A DNA stretch of 64,000 bases from Clostridium sp. MD294 (GCF_000364165.2 NZ_CP097810.1:2854130-2918129), one strand, 5' to 3'. Numbered from the stretch's first letter, positions 1-9,991 are shown. The notes: generated from the sequence alone by a model not told the origin. Numbers and translations are program-made.

Positions 1-911
1 AATTCTTCTCCTATTATTTTACGTTTTGTTTCTGGTTCTGTCACGCCTTTTAATTTATGTAAAAATCTTTGTTGAGCATTTGCACGAATAAAATGAGAAT
101 GAAATAAGTTACTAAAAACAGCCTCTACTTCATCACCTTCATTTTTTCTCATAAGACCATTATCTACAAAAACACAAGTTAACTGCTTTCCTACCGCTTT
201 TGAAACAAGTGCTGCAACAACGCTAGAGTCCACTCCTCCAGAAAGAGCACAAAGCACTTTTCCCTCTCCAACTAAATTACGAATAGATTTTATTTGGTCT
301 TCAATATAATTTGTCATAGTCCACTGTCCAGTGCAACCACATATTTCATATAAGAAATTATAAATCATTTGAGAACCTTTTGGAGTGTGATTTACTTCTG
401 GGTGAAACTGTACAGCGTAAAATCTTTTTTGCTCACATTCTATAGCAGCAGAAGGACAAGTAGCTGTTTTTCCAATTATTTTAAATCCTTCTGGCAATTC
501 AGTAACATAATCTGTATGGCTCATCCAACAAATTTCATTTTCATTAATTCCTTTTAGTAATTTACTAGAAGTATCAAAAGTTACTTCTGCTTTACCATAT
601 TCACTTTTTGCACCAGCATTTCCAACTTTTCCACCTAATGTATAGGCCATAAGCTGACAACCATAACAAATACCTAATACAGGAATACCTAGCTGAAATA
701 GTTCTTCAGAACAGCGAGGAGCATTTTGTTCATACACGCTATTAGGACCACCTGTAAATATAATTCCCTTTGGATTTTTTGATTTAATTTCTTCTATAGA
801 TTTATTCCAAGGCACAACTTCACAATATACATGATGTTCTCTGACGCGTCTAGCAATCAACTGATTATACTGACCGCCAAAATCCAATACTATAATTAAT
901 TCTTGGTTCAT
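1..911 (-). CDS. guaA: GMP synthase (glutamine-hydrolysing), C-terminus outside window
   Basis: Makes GMP from XMP, ATP and glutamine in the cytoplasm. Only the first 303 or so codons lie in the window; the 3' end runs off the left edge. The N-terminal class I glutamine amidotransferase domain (about residues 5-195) shows the nucleophile Cys82 in GICYGCQ and the HPEV motif. It is followed by the start of the ATP-pyrophosphatase domain with the PP-loop SGGVDSS. The ATG at 909-911 is chosen because GGAGG lies just upstream and the protein begins with the usual strand leading to DFGGQY. It is transcribed leftward from its own promoter behind a short hairpin leader. Family identification is secure. 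Confidence 0.96.
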   Translation of the reverse strand, partial: MNQELIIVLDFGGQYNQLIARRVREHHVYCEVVPWNKSIEEIKSKNPKGIIFTGGPNSVYEQNAPRCSEELFQLGIPVLGICYGCQLMAYTLGGKVGNAGAKSEYGKAEVTFDTSSKLLKGINENEICWMSHTDYVTELPEGFKIIGKTATCPSAAIECEQKRFYAVQFHPEVNHTPKGSQMIYNFLYEICGCTGQWTMTNYIEDQIKSIRNLVGEGKVLCALSGGVDSSVVAALVSKAVGKQLTCVFVDNGLMRKNEGDEVEAVFSNLFHSHFIRANAQQRFLHKLKGVTEPETKRKIIGEE

Positions 912-950
912 TTTCGTCCTCCATTTTTTATACATCTACTCTTTTTAAAA

Positions 951-979
951 GGAAAAATGCCGTAAACGGTATTACGGCA
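951..979 (-). terminator. terminator-like hairpin in the guaA leader
   Basis: An 8-bp perfect stem (arms 958-965 and 972-979), read on the minus strand, is followed by a short T-rich run. It lies between the guaA promoter and start codon, so it would sit at the very 5' end of the transcript. It could act as a transcription attenuator or as a 5' stabilising hairpin. No purine-riboswitch core was recognised. Confidence 0.4.
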
Positions 980-992
980 AATTATTATTAAT

Positions 993-1021
993 ATCATACC
1001 ACAGCAAACAAATTTATACAA
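993..1021 (-). promoter_or_regulatory. putative sigma-A promoter of guaA
   Basis: Minus-strand TTGTAT, a 17-bp spacer and TATGAT, about 80 bases upstream of the guaA start codon. The -10 matches the consensus in 5 of 6 positions; the -35 matches in 3 of 6. Transcription would start a few bases before the leader hairpin. Confidence 0.5.
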
Positions 1022-1075
1022 TATAAAAGAAAAAATATCATCAATTTTACTATAATTTACTGCAACATAAATAGT

Positions 1076-1118
1076 AAAAACCCCCCTTCTCTATGTGATA
1101 TAGAGAAGGAGGTTTTTT
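1076..1118 (-). terminator. bidirectional Rho-independent terminator
   Basis: A GC-rich 13-bp stem (1082-1094 with 1100-1112) has a five-base loop and T runs on both sides. On the minus strand it ends the phosphate-transporter/small-protein transcript and separates it from guaA. Confidence 0.85.
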
Positions 1119-1295
1119 TTAATTTCCTTTACTACTTAATGGATTACTTCTTTCTTGCCAAAAAATATTATTATCTGGTTCTGCTTTTCCAGTTTCTAAA
1201 TCATATTGAGAATTTTGACGAATTTGATATAAATCACTTCCTGAAACATCACTATTATATTGTGCTTGTCTTTTATATTTATTCTTTTTTGCCAT
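1119..1295 (-). CDS. small hydrophilic protein of unknown function (58 aa)
   Basis: A 58-residue, strongly hydrophilic protein with a basic N-terminus (MAKKNKYKRQ) and a Gln/Asn/Ser-rich body; no transmembrane segment or known motif is visible. The frame is open further upstream, but the start at 1293-1295 is preferred because GAGGTG lies at proper spacing before it. The longer version would overlap the transporter gene. It directly follows the Na/Pi cotransporter and shares its terminator, so the two are probably co-transcribed. I do not recognise the family. Confidence 0.55.
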   Translation of the reverse strand: MAKKNKYKRQAQYNSDVSGSDLYQIRQNSQYDLETGKAEPDNNIFWQERSNPLSSKGN

Positions 1296-1335
1296 TGTCA
1301 TCACCTCAACAATAGTATTTGTTTGTTTTGCAATA

Positions 1336-3015
1336 TTATTCTGTTGCTTCATGGAAATGTTTTGCTTTTCTATTTTCATTTATCACTACTTGTGCAATAT
1401 TCATAGCATGATCAGAAATACGTTCCAAATTGGTCAGTGTATCTAAATATCTTACTCCTGAACGAACATTACACAAATTATTTGCTAATCGATTAATATG
1501 ACCCGCTCTTAGCTTATCCTCCATATCATCTACAACATCTTCTACTCTTACTGTTTCATAAGCATAAGTTGTGTCAGAATATTCCAACGCTTTTAAAGCA
1601 CTATCATAACTTTTTTTGGTTGTTTCTATCATCTGAAGTAATTCTTCTACTGCTGAGTCAGAAAAAAATACTTTATCTCTTTCTAATGCTTCTGCACAAG
1701 CAGCTAAATTTTTACAGTGGTCGCCTACTCTTTCCATATCTGTGATAACAGCTAATAATGATGTTACAGTAGAATTTTCTGACTGATTAATGTGTGTATT
1801 ACAAATTTTTACAAGATAATCAGAAATACTATTGCAAAGATTATTAATTGTTACTTCTCTTTTTCGTACTTTTTCTATTTGTTCATGATCACGTTCCAAT
1901 AGTGCTTTTAGAGAAGTATCAATGTTTTTTTCTACAATATATCCCATGCGAACTACTTCTAATACTGCACTTTGTACTGCAAAACTTGGTGTTTCTAATA
2001 AACGGTCGTCTAAGTGTACTAATTTACTTTCGTCTGCTTCTACTTCTTCATTTTCTACATGGTTTAATTTTTTCGCTATGCTAATAATATAACCAGAAAA
2101 TGGGAATAAAAGTGCAGTTGTTGCAATATTAAATATAGTATGCACTATACTGATTTCCGTTTGTGAAATAGGGCCTAATCCCATTTGAGGATTTATTATT
2201 TTAAAATACAGTATACTCAAAGCACTAAACAAAAATGTACCTGTTATATTAAACAATAAGTGCATATAAGAAGCACATTTTGCATTTTTACTAGCACCAA
2301 TACCAGAAAGCATAGCTGTAATACAAGTACCAATATTTTGTCCCATAATGATATATACCGCAGCATTAAATGGTACTAATCCAGATGCTGCTAATGTTTG
2401 CAATATACCTACTGATGCAGAAGAACTTTGTATAATTGCTGTTACTACAGCACCTGCTAAAACACCCAAAAGCGGACTATCTCCTAATGTAACAAAAAGT
2501 GTTTTAAATACTTCTGACTCTCTCAAAGGATATACTGCATTAGACATCATTTCAATTCCTATAAACAATACACCAAATCCAATTATAATAGATGATATTT
2601 CTTTATGTGCCATTTTTTTTGCAGTAATCATAATGATTACACCAACCATAACAACTACTGGTGCAATTACTGCTGGGCTTAAAAATTTTGCCCACTCCAC
2701 ACTGGAAACGAGCCAACCTGTTACAGTAGTACCAATATTTGCACCCATAATTACACTCATAGATTGCGTTAAGTCCATCAATCCTGCATTGACAAAACCA
2801 ACTACCATTACTGTAGTTGCAGAAGAACTTTGTATAATTGCTGTTACCATTGTACCAAGTAAAATACCCATCACTTTGTTTTGCGTCAATGCTTTCAAAA
2901 GCTGTTTCATTTTAGAACCAGCAGCATTTTGCAAACCTTGTGCCATAATTTGCATACCATAAATAAATAGTGCCAAACCACCTACAAATGAAATGATAAT
3001 GTCTACGTAATTCAT
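1336..3015 (-). CDS. Na+/phosphate cotransporter, NptA/PNaS family with C-terminal PhoU-like domain
   Basis: A 559-residue membrane protein predicted to bring phosphate into the cell with sodium, or to balance phosphate export. The N-terminal two thirds holds two copies of the Na/Pi cotransporter repeat, each with the family signature around AIIQSSSA (near residues 60 and 195), among about eight or nine membrane segments. The C-terminal 200 residues are helical and PhoU-like (for example MERVGDHCKNLA and LERISDHAMNIA). AGGAGG precedes the start. A phosphate transporter fits the polyphosphate genes ppx and ppk elsewhere in the window, but there is no direct linkage. Confidence 0.9.
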   Translation of the reverse strand: MNYVDIIISFVGGLALFIYGMQIMAQGLQNAAGSKMKQLLKALTQNKVMGILLGTMVTAIIQSSSATTVMVVGFVNAGLMDLTQSMSVIMGANIGTTVTGWLVSSVEWAKFLSPAVIAPVVVMVGVIIMITAKKMAHKEISSIIIGFGVLFIGIEMMSNAVYPLRESEVFKTLFVTLGDSPLLGVLAGAVVTAIIQSSSASVGILQTLAASGLVPFNAAVYIIMGQNIGTCITAMLSGIGASKNAKCASYMHLLFNITGTFLFSALSILYFKIINPQMGLGPISQTEISIVHTIFNIATTALLFPFSGYIISIAKKLNHVENEEVEADESKLVHLDDRLLETPSFAVQSAVLEVVRMGYIVEKNIDTSLKALLERDHEQIEKVRKREVTINNLCNSISDYLVKICNTHINQSENSTVTSLLAVITDMERVGDHCKNLAACAEALERDKVFFSDSAVEELLQMIETTKKSYDSALKALEYSDTTYAYETVRVEDVVDDMEDKLRAGHINRLANNLCNVRSGVRYLDTLTNLERISDHAMNIAQVVINENRKAKHFHEATE

Positions 3016-3222
3016 ATGTTCCTCCTTTACTTGTAAAAATCCCCACCTTTTTCCTTTTCCTTGCTATAAAAATACCTTGAAACAAATTCAATGTATCATT
3101 TCTATTTCTAAAATTCAACAGTATTAACATAGATTTAACAGAATATAACAAAAATTATAACATATTAATATTTTTTTTTGGTATCATTTTATTTATATTG
3201 TACAAAATCTCTTTTTTTATTT

Positions 3223-3253
3223 CAAAAAAAAGAAGTCTTTTTTCAAAGACCTC
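3223..3253 (-). terminator. Rho-independent terminator
   Basis: Minus-strand stem of nine pairs (one mismatch) with a TTTC/GAAA loop, followed by a run of eight T. It lies just past the PAS-domain frame that continues the GGDEF-EAL gene, which suggests the transcript runs through both parts. Confidence 0.8.
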
Positions 3254-3277
3254 TTTTTTCATTAAAATCTTTTAAAT

Positions 3278-3610
3278 TTACATTTTCATGCTATTATCTG
3301 CTACAATTTGCAGACGTGCTGGCTTTCCATTCCAAGTAATTAATTTTTCTTTTATTAAAAACTCAACATTTTTTTCTTTTTTAATTTTTGTACGAAATGT
3401 TCCCTGTTCTAAACAGTCTTTTTTGCAGTCAGAACAGCCTTCTTCTCCTCTTTGAAATACTTCATAACATTTTTTTCCTGTATAATCATATACACCTGTT
3501 AATTTTTTTCCTAATTTATTGATGTAATATAATTCATATGTTTCCACATCACATACATATATAATATCATCTAATTCATCTAACAAATTTAAATAATTTT
3601 GGCTATTTTT
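3278..3610 (-). pseudogene. PAS-domain segment, same frame as the upstream GGDEF-EAL gene but cut off by a stop codon
   Basis: This stretch encodes about 110 residues of a PAS sensor domain. A helical lead-in (NYLNLLDELDDIIYVCD) precedes the core, which has Cys residues in KCYEVFQ and CSDCKKDC. It is in exactly the same frame as the GGDEF-EAL gene and separated from it only by the TAA at 3611-3613. No ribosome binding site precedes any possible start; the best is a TTG at 3584-3586. The simplest reading is that the PAS domain was the C-terminal part of one protein and is now cut off by a nonsense codon. Stop-codon readthrough or a sequencing error are the alternatives. Confidence 0.6.
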
Positions 3611-5326
3611 TTACAACAAATTATTCTTTTCAGAAACAACTTTTCTCTCTCCATCATCTACAATAGGTTGCCCTGCTTTTGCTTTTGTTATGAATTTTTC
3701 ATAAAATATATCTGGCGTTTCTGGTTTTCCAAAATAAAATCCTTGTATTACATCTGGAGATAGTTTTTGTAACACAGTACGTTCTTCAATAGTTTCTACA
3801 CCTTCTACACAAACACGAATATTTACACTATGTGCTAATTCAATCATATTTTTAATTAAATGAGAATTATATCCACCCTCTTGTATAGATTTTACAAAAC
3901 ATCTGTCAATTTTGATTTCATCAACTCTTAATTCTTTCAAATAACCAAGACTAGAATAACCTGTTCCAAAATCATCTATAGAAATTTGTATTCCTTTTTT
4001 ATTTAATTGATAAAAAAGTAAATTAAAATAAGAATAGTCTTGTAATTGTATACTTTCTGTTACTTCTAATATAATAGCACTTCCTGGAAGATTTGCCTTT
4101 TTTAAAGCATCAAACACAATTTCCATTAGTCTTTTATCTTTTAATTGTATGTATGATAAATTAATATTCATTCGGAAATTAGGCAAAAATTCTCTCCATT
4201 GATAGCATTGTTTTGTTGCTTTTTCTAATATCCATTTTCCTGCCTCTAATATTAACCCTGTCTGCTCTAATATAGGAATAAATACTACAGGACTAATTTC
4301 ACCGTATTGCTTAGAACGCCAACGCATCAATGCTTCTGATTTTACAAGTGTTCCATCTTCATTTTTTACAACTGGTTGATAATAAATATAAAATCCTTCA
4401 AAATTATTTTTAATACTTTCTAATATCTCCTCTTTTAAGTCAATAAAGAAAAGATGCCCTTTATAATTATCTATAGAAAAGAAAGAAAGTTTATTTTTTC
4501 CTTGCTGTTTTGACTGATTTAACGCATCTTCTGCATATTGATATAAATTGTGATAGTTATTCACGTCCATAGGATAGCCTACTGCACCTGCTGAAACAGT
4601 ACTATATGTTTGAATAGAAAAGTCTGTTTTTATTCTATCATAAAATGCTTTTGCACTATCTTTTGTGTATCCTACTAAATTCGCACCAAATTTATCACCA
4701 TCTAAACGATAAAGTTGACTATCATAATCTAAGTTTTTATCTATAATTTCAGCAAGTTTTTTAAGTTGTTCATCTCCATATTTTCTACCATATTTATCAT
4801 TTACGTTTTTAAAGTCGTCTATGCCCAACATTAAAAAATAACCTGTTTCATTTTTTTGAAATGCGTCTTGAAATATTTTTTCTAAAACAGTTTGATTTTG
4901 CAGTCCTGTCAACTGGTCTATTTTTTTACTTACTACATTTTCTGAAATACTTCCTGCAATAATACTTGGTTTTCCTTCTTCATAAGAAACACACTTACCT
5001 ATACAGTTTACCCATACAGATACTCCTTTTCTATCAATCATACGATGTTCCAGAGAAATTTGGTCTGTTTGACCATTTTTAATTTCCTCTAATTTTTCAG
5101 CTACTCTATTTCTATCTCTAACATCTATTACAGAAATCCAGTCTTCTATACCGAAAGAAATATCTAAAAAAGGCAAAGGATATTTTTCCCAAATACAAGA
5201 GGAAAAATAAAACTGTTGTTGTTCTACATCTAATACAAATAAATAATCCTCTATGCTTTCTCCCCAAAAAGATAATATTTCAATATATGGTCTTAATTTC
5301 GCTTGTCTGTCTTGCTCTCTTTGCAA
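3611..5326 (-). CDS. PAS-GGDEF-EAL cyclic-di-GMP signalling protein
   Basis: A 571-residue cytoplasmic protein that probably degrades cyclic di-GMP. An N-terminal PAS fold (about 30-120) is followed by a GGDEF domain beginning at DQLTGL, whose active-site loop is degenerate (DGDKF instead of GGDEF). The C-terminal EAL domain keeps the key motifs EALMRW, DDFGTGYSS and EGVET. Diguanylate cyclase activity is therefore unlikely and phosphodiesterase activity likely. The start is a TTG at 5324-5326 because AGGAGGTG sits just upstream; a longer frame would begin upstream of that site. The same frame continues into a further PAS domain after the TAA at 3611-3613. Confidence 0.88.
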   Translation of the reverse strand: MQREQDRQAKLRPYIEILSFWGESIEDYLFVLDVEQQQFYFSSCIWEKYPLPFLDISFGIEDWISVIDVRDRNRVAEKLEEIKNGQTDQISLEHRMIDRKGVSVWVNCIGKCVSYEEGKPSIIAGSISENVVSKKIDQLTGLQNQTVLEKIFQDAFQKNETGYFLMLGIDDFKNVNDKYGRKYGDEQLKKLAEIIDKNLDYDSQLYRLDGDKFGANLVGYTKDSAKAFYDRIKTDFSIQTYSTVSAGAVGYPMDVNNYHNLYQYAEDALNQSKQQGKNKLSFFSIDNYKGHLFFIDLKEEILESIKNNFEGFYIYYQPVVKNEDGTLVKSEALMRWRSKQYGEISPVVFIPILEQTGLILEAGKWILEKATKQCYQWREFLPNFRMNINLSYIQLKDKRLMEIVFDALKKANLPGSAIILEVTESIQLQDYSYFNLLFYQLNKKGIQISIDDFGTGYSSLGYLKELRVDEIKIDRCFVKSIQEGGYNSHLIKNMIELAHSVNIRVCVEGVETIEERTVLQKLSPDVIQGFYFGKPETPDIFYEKFITKAKAGQPIVDDGERKVVSEKNNLL

Positions 5327-5497
5327 AAAAAACACCTCCTCTGTAACTTTCCATTTCAATATTATTGTTGTAATTTATTATCGCATATTTCATAATTTAT
5401 TTCAATCATTTTTATACCTAGACATTAAAAATTACACTATGAAAATGAAAAGCTGCAAATATTGTAATATAATTTTATTCAAAAATTTTTCTTTTTT

Positions 5498-7132
5498 TTA
5501 TATTAAACCATACATTTTAAATATACGTACTAATTTTGTTCCCATAGGCATTGCTCTTAAGTCATCTTCTTTGATGCCACCAATCAAAAGCATAACAAGA
5601 CCATATACTATTACAGCAATAAAAATAGCTATAATTGTAGCAACAGTATTACTATTTAAAAATGCAAAAAGAGCTTTATAGGCAGCAAAACAAACGCCTC
5701 CCATAACTGCTGAACCAATTAGAGGTTTAAACAAAGAAGCTAATAAATCAATACGTACCCTCATAATATGAGATAGCATAGCTAAATTAAATATAGAAGC
5801 TACTGCATAACAGCCTGTTGTAGACAAAACTGCTCCCAGAACATTAATAGAAGGTATTCTAATTAACAAAGCATTTAATATTATTTTTACAATCGCACCT
5901 AATATTGCTCCTGCAACAGGAACTTTTACTCTGCCAATGCCTTGCAAAACGCCTGTTACAGTTTGACACAATGCTAAAAATATAATAGATACAGAGCCTA
6001 CAATTAATAACATACCACCATCTGGTGCTTTTGGAAAAAGCATTTGTATAATTTGATTTCCTAGTACACCTAATCCAACACCTGCTGGAACAGAAATAAT
6101 CATAGACACACGTAATGTCATATTCATTTTTCTTTTCACATCTTTTTTTTGATGTAATCTCATAGATGCTGCAATACTTGGTATAGTTGCAGTTGCTACT
6201 GCTGTAGATATAGATATTGGTAATGTTGTCAGTGTTACATATTTTCCAGACAACTGTCCATATAGAGCTTTTGCTTCTTCTAGTGTATGCCCTATATTGA
6301 TTAATATTTTTTGTACCATAACCATATCAATTAAATTTGTCATACTAAATACTGCTGTACCTGCTATAATGGGTGCAGCAGTATTTAGTAATATTTTTGC
6401 AATTTCTGTACCTGTTTCTGCTGTTTCTTTATTTCTATCATATTTTGTTTTTTTGTATACTACTGGCTTCAAAAGTGTATAAGAAAACATAATGACAATC
6501 AGACCAGCAAGTGCACCTATTCCTGTACCTGCTGTGCCTCCTGCTGCTCCCATAATAATATTTTTTTCTCCTGCTGCTCTATCTACGCCATAGCCTAATA
6601 AAACATAGGCTAAATAAACACTAAAAAAAGCATTAAATATTTGTTCTACTATTTGAGATAGTGCAGTTGGCAACATAGTATTCATACCTTGAAAATAACC
6701 TCTATATGCAGACATAATTGCCACAATTAATATAGTAGGCGATAATGTCAATATACAATAATAGCTGCTTCCATCATCACTCAGAAAAAAAGCCATTTTC
6801 TTTGCACATACAAGCATCAATATCATAAATAAAAATCCAAGCATTCCAGAAACTAACAACGAAACTTGAAATACTTTATGAGCATTACGATATTCTCCTG
6901 CTGCTAAACGTTCTGAAACCATTTTTGAAATAGCAGCAGGCAGTCCTGCTGAAGATAATATCAATAAAAATGTATAAATATAATAACCTGCACTATAAAT
7001 GGCATTGCCTGTATCCCCAATCATGTTTGTCATAGGAATACGATATAAAAATCCTAAAAATCTTACCATAATACTTGCAAAAGCCAATATTGCTGCTTGT
7101 TTTACAAAAGAACCACTTTTTTTCTTCACCAT
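5498..7132 (-). CDS. MOP-superfamily lipid/polysaccharide flippase, SpoVB/YtgP/MurJ type
   Basis: A 544-residue polytopic membrane protein with about 14 hydrophobic segments. The N-terminal region (MVRFLGFLYRIPMTNMIGD) is typical of the SpoVB/YtgP branch, which includes lipid II flippases. It probably moves a lipid-linked cell-wall precursor across the membrane. GAGGTG precedes the ATG. It lies downstream of typA on the same strand with a 26-base gap and may be cotranscribed. Whether it is the main lipid II flippase or a sporulation paralogue cannot be told from sequence alone. Confidence 0.85.
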   Translation of the reverse strand: MVKKKSGSFVKQAAILAFASIMVRFLGFLYRIPMTNMIGDTGNAIYSAGYYIYTFLLILSSAGLPAAISKMVSERLAAGEYRNAHKVFQVSLLVSGMLGFLFMILMLVCAKKMAFFLSDDGSSYYCILTLSPTILIVAIMSAYRGYFQGMNTMLPTALSQIVEQIFNAFFSVYLAYVLLGYGVDRAAGEKNIIMGAAGGTAGTGIGALAGLIVIMFSYTLLKPVVYKKTKYDRNKETAETGTEIAKILLNTAAPIIAGTAVFSMTNLIDMVMVQKILINIGHTLEEAKALYGQLSGKYVTLTTLPISISTAVATATIPSIAASMRLHQKKDVKRKMNMTLRVSMIISVPAGVGLGVLGNQIIQMLFPKAPDGGMLLIVGSVSIIFLALCQTVTGVLQGIGRVKVPVAGAILGAIVKIILNALLIRIPSINVLGAVLSTTGCYAVASIFNLAMLSHIMRVRIDLLASLFKPLIGSAVMGGVCFAAYKALFAFLNSNTVATIIAIFIAVIVYGLVMLLIGGIKEDDLRAMPMGTKLVRIFKMYGLI

Positions 7133-7158
7133 AAAAGCACCTCAATCATAATACATTT

Positions 7159-8985
7159 TTATCCATGAATACGTATCTTTCTTCTCAATCCTGCATCTAA
7201 TACTTTTTTTCTCATACGCAAATTTAGCGGTGTTACTTCTACTAGTTCATCATCATTTATAAATTCAAGACATTGTTCTAATGACATTTGTATCGGTGGT
7301 GTTAATTTTAAAGCATCATCAGAACCAGATGCTCTTGTATTTGTCAACTGTTTCTTTTTGCAGACATTGATGTCCATGTCCTCTGCTCTTGCATTACGAC
7401 CTACTATCATACCCGCATATACTTTCACTCCTGCACCAATGAACAAATCTCCTCTTTCTTGTGCATTATACAGCCCATAGGTAATCGCTTCTCCATCTTC
7501 AAAAGCAACAAGAGAACCTTGTGAACGAATAGGGATTTCTCCCTTATATGGTTGGTAACTATCAAAAACAGAATTTAATATACCATTTCCTTTAGTATCT
7601 GTCATAAATTCATTTCTATATCCAATCAATCCCCTTGCAGGAATACTAAACTCTAAACGAGTATATCCTCCTTTTGATGGATACATATTTGTCATTTCTC
7701 CTTTTCTACTTCCCAGCTTTTCAATGACATTACCAACAAATTCTTCTGGCACATCTATTGTTACATTTTCCATAGGTTCTAATTTTTTACCATTTTCTTC
7801 ATGAAAAAGTACTTCTGGTTTTGAAACTTGAAATTCAAATCCTTCTCTTCTTAATGTTTCAATGAGTATAGAAAGATGTAATTCTCCACGTCCAGAAACT
7901 TTTAAACATTCTGGTGTATCTGTATCTTCTACACGCAAACTAACATCTGTATTTAATTCCTTATATAATCTATCACGAATGTGTCTTGATGTTACAAATT
8001 TCCCTTCTGTTCCTGCAAATGGACTATCATTTACTGAAAAATTCATTGATATTGTTGGTTCTGAAATTTTCACAAATGGTAATGCTTCTGGCTTTTCTGG
8101 AGAACAAATAGTATCTCCTATCATAATATCTTCCATACCTGAAATAGCTACAATCTCACCAACACCTGCTTGTTTTACTTCCTGTCTTTGCAATCCCTCA
8201 AATGTATACAATTTTGTAATTTTTACTTTTTTCTGCATCTCTGGATTATGAATATTTACAATAACTACTTCATCATTTACACGTATCGTACCATTTCCAA
8301 TTTTACCTATACCAATTCTTCCAACATATTCGCTGTGGTCTATTGTAGAAATTAAAGCCTGTAATGGTGCTTGTAAATCTCCGCTTGGTGCAGGAATGTG
8401 TTTTATAATCGTTTCAAAAAGAGGTATCATATCTTTTCCTTGTTCTTCTAAATCTAATGTTGCAACACCACTTCTTGCAGATGCAAAAACAAAAGGAGAG
8501 TCTAGTTGATTTTCATTTGCATCTAATTCAATAAATAATTCTAACACTTCATCAATTACTTCTTTTGGCCTTGCTTCTGGGCGGTCAACTTTGTTTACGC
8601 ATACTACAACAGGCAAATTCAATTCTAATGCTTTCCTTAACACAAATTTTGTCTGTGGCATAGCGCCTTCAAAAGCATCTACTACAAGTACAACACCATC
8701 TACCATTTTTAATACACGTTCTACTTCTCCGCCAAAATCAGCATGGCCTGGTGTGTCAATAATGTTAATTTTAATATCTCCATAATGTACTGCTGTATTT
8801 TTTGATAATATTGTAATACCTCGTTCTCTTTCAATATCTCCGCTGTCCATAACTCTTTCTTGTACTACTTGATTAGAACGAAATATGCCGCTCTGTTTTA
8901 ATAATTGGTCTACTAATGTTGTTTTGCCATGGTCAACATGGGCAATAATTGCAACATTTCTAATTTGTCCTATTTTTTGTTCCAT
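7159..8985 (-). CDS. typA: translational GTPase TypA/BipA
   Basis: A 608-residue ribosome-binding GTPase of the EF-G family, involved in ribosome assembly and growth under stress. Visible GTPase motifs are AHVDHGKTT (G1), RGITI (G2), DTPGH (G3) and NKVD (G4). They are followed by domain II, the EF-G-like domains and the TypA-specific C-terminal region with RGLIGYR. Length matches the family. AGGAGC precedes the ATG. Confidence 0.97.
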   Translation of the reverse strand: MEQKIGQIRNVAIIAHVDHGKTTLVDQLLKQSGIFRSNQVVQERVMDSGDIERERGITILSKNTAVHYGDIKINIIDTPGHADFGGEVERVLKMVDGVVLVVDAFEGAMPQTKFVLRKALELNLPVVVCVNKVDRPEARPKEVIDEVLELFIELDANENQLDSPFVFASARSGVATLDLEEQGKDMIPLFETIIKHIPAPSGDLQAPLQALISTIDHSEYVGRIGIGKIGNGTIRVNDEVVIVNIHNPEMQKKVKITKLYTFEGLQRQEVKQAGVGEIVAISGMEDIMIGDTICSPEKPEALPFVKISEPTISMNFSVNDSPFAGTEGKFVTSRHIRDRLYKELNTDVSLRVEDTDTPECLKVSGRGELHLSILIETLRREGFEFQVSKPEVLFHEENGKKLEPMENVTIDVPEEFVGNVIEKLGSRKGEMTNMYPSKGGYTRLEFSIPARGLIGYRNEFMTDTKGNGILNSVFDSYQPYKGEIPIRSQGSLVAFEDGEAITYGLYNAQERGDLFIGAGVKVYAGMIVGRNARAEDMDINVCKKKQLTNTRASGSDDALKLTPPIQMSLEQCLEFINDDELVEVTPLNLRMRKKVLDAGLRRKIRIHG

Positions 8986-9085
8986 TTTTCATTAGCTCCT
9001 CTTTATTATTGAAAATTCTATAAATATTGTATAAAATTCTCTATATTTTACCACATGGTATACAAAACCGCAACACAAAATCAAT

Positions 9086-9117
9086 ATAAAAAGCCTTTCA
9101 TAATAAATATGAAAGGC
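9086..9117 (-). terminator. Rho-independent terminator of the cold-shock gene
   Basis: Ten-base-pair perfect stem (9093-9102 with 9108-9117) followed on the minus strand by five T. It isolates the cold-shock gene from typA. Confidence 0.85.
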
Positions 9118-9186
9118 AATAAGAGCATAACCTAATTTATATATATATTTCAATGCAAAAGCATCTATGAACTATACGATAATTGA

Positions 9187-9387
9187 TTAAGCACGTGTTA
9201 CATTAGCTGCCTGAGGACCTTTTGCTCCTTGAACAACTTCAAATTCTACTTCCTGGCCTTCTTCAAGTGTTTTGTAACCTTCTGCCTGAATAGCAGAGAA
9301 ATGTACAAACACATCATCTTCTCCAGGTACGGAAATAAAACCAAAACCTTTTTCTGCATTAAACCATTTTACTGTACCTTTTTTCAT
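9187..9387 (-). CDS. csp: cold-shock domain protein
   Basis: A 66-residue single OB-fold nucleic-acid-binding protein that acts as an RNA chaperone. Both RNA-binding motifs are present: RNP1 as KGFGFI and RNP2 as VFVHF. It starts with the classic [15 protein letters not shown] precedes the ATG. It has its own promoter and terminator and is a single-gene unit. The 5' leader is short (about 45 bases) compared with the long thermosensing leaders known for some cold-shock genes. Confidence 0.97.
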   Translation of the reverse strand: MKKGTVKWFNAEKGFGFISVPGEDDVFVHFSAIQAEGYKTLEEGQEVEFEVVQGAKGPQAANVTRA

Positions 9388-9438
9388 GTTAAAATCCTCC
9401 TACGTAAATAAAAAATGCTTACTTATATAACGTATTTA

Positions 9439-9467
9439 ATAGTACCATATATTTTCTATTCTGTCAA
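9439..9467 (-). promoter_or_regulatory. sigma-A promoter of the cold-shock gene
   Basis: Minus-strand perfect TTGACA, 17-bp spacer, then TACTAT with an extended -10 TG. It ends about 50 bases upstream of the start codon. Confidence 0.8.
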
Positions 9468-9520
9468 TAAATATTTCTGCAAAAAGTTAATATTTTCCAA
9501 TATTTATCTTTTTTTCTAAT

Positions 9521-9991
9521 TTATAGGGTATAATTTGTGTCATTTTTTAAATTTCCATTTGAAATAGCTTGTCTTGCCAAAAAGTCACATCTTTCATTCT
9601 CTACATTATCTGCATGACCTTTTACCCATATAAATGTTACTTTATGTTTTTCTAATAATGGTAACAATCTTTGCCACAAATCAATATTTGATACGATTTC
9701 CTTTTTATTTCTTTTCCAATTATTTTCTTTCCATTTTTTTAGCCAACCCTTTTCAATAGCATCTACTACATATTTAGAGTCACTATATAATGCAACCTCA
9801 CAAGGTTCTTTTAATGCTTCTAAGCCTTTTATTACTGCTAGTACCTCCATACGATTATTTGTTGTTAATTGATACCCTTGTGACAATTCTTTTCTTGCAC
9901 TGCCATATAAAAGTACTGTGCCATATCCTCCTGCACCTGGATTGCCTGAGCATGCACCATCGGTATATATTGTAACTGATTTCAATATCAT
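9521..9991 (-). CDS. rnhA: ribonuclease HI
   Basis: A 156-residue enzyme that cuts the RNA strand of RNA-DNA hybrids. The four catalytic acids are visible: Asp11 (YTDGACSGNPG), Glu49 (NNRMEV), Asp71 (SDSKYV) and Asp135 (ERCDFLA), with the usual histidine in KGHAD. Its length matches bacterial RNase HI. The start codon overlaps the ispD stop by four bases, so translation is probably coupled. Confidence 0.97.
   Translation of the reverse strand: MILKSVTIYTDGACSGNPGAGGYGTVLLYGSARKELSQGYQLTTNNRMEVLAVIKGLEALKEPCEVALYSDSKYVVDAIEKGWLKKWKENNWKRNKKEIVSNIDLWQRLLPLLEKHKVTFIWVKGHADNVENERCDFLARQAISNGNLKNDTNYTL

Noticed and set aside
913-1075. Purine riboswitch before guaA
   Set aside because: The conserved core and loop sequences of the guanine/adenine aptamer are not visible; only a small hairpin is present.
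5253-5681. Plus-strand frame between the GGDEF-EAL and flippase genes
   Set aside because: It is opposite the start of one gene and the end of the other, with no start signal or recognisable protein.
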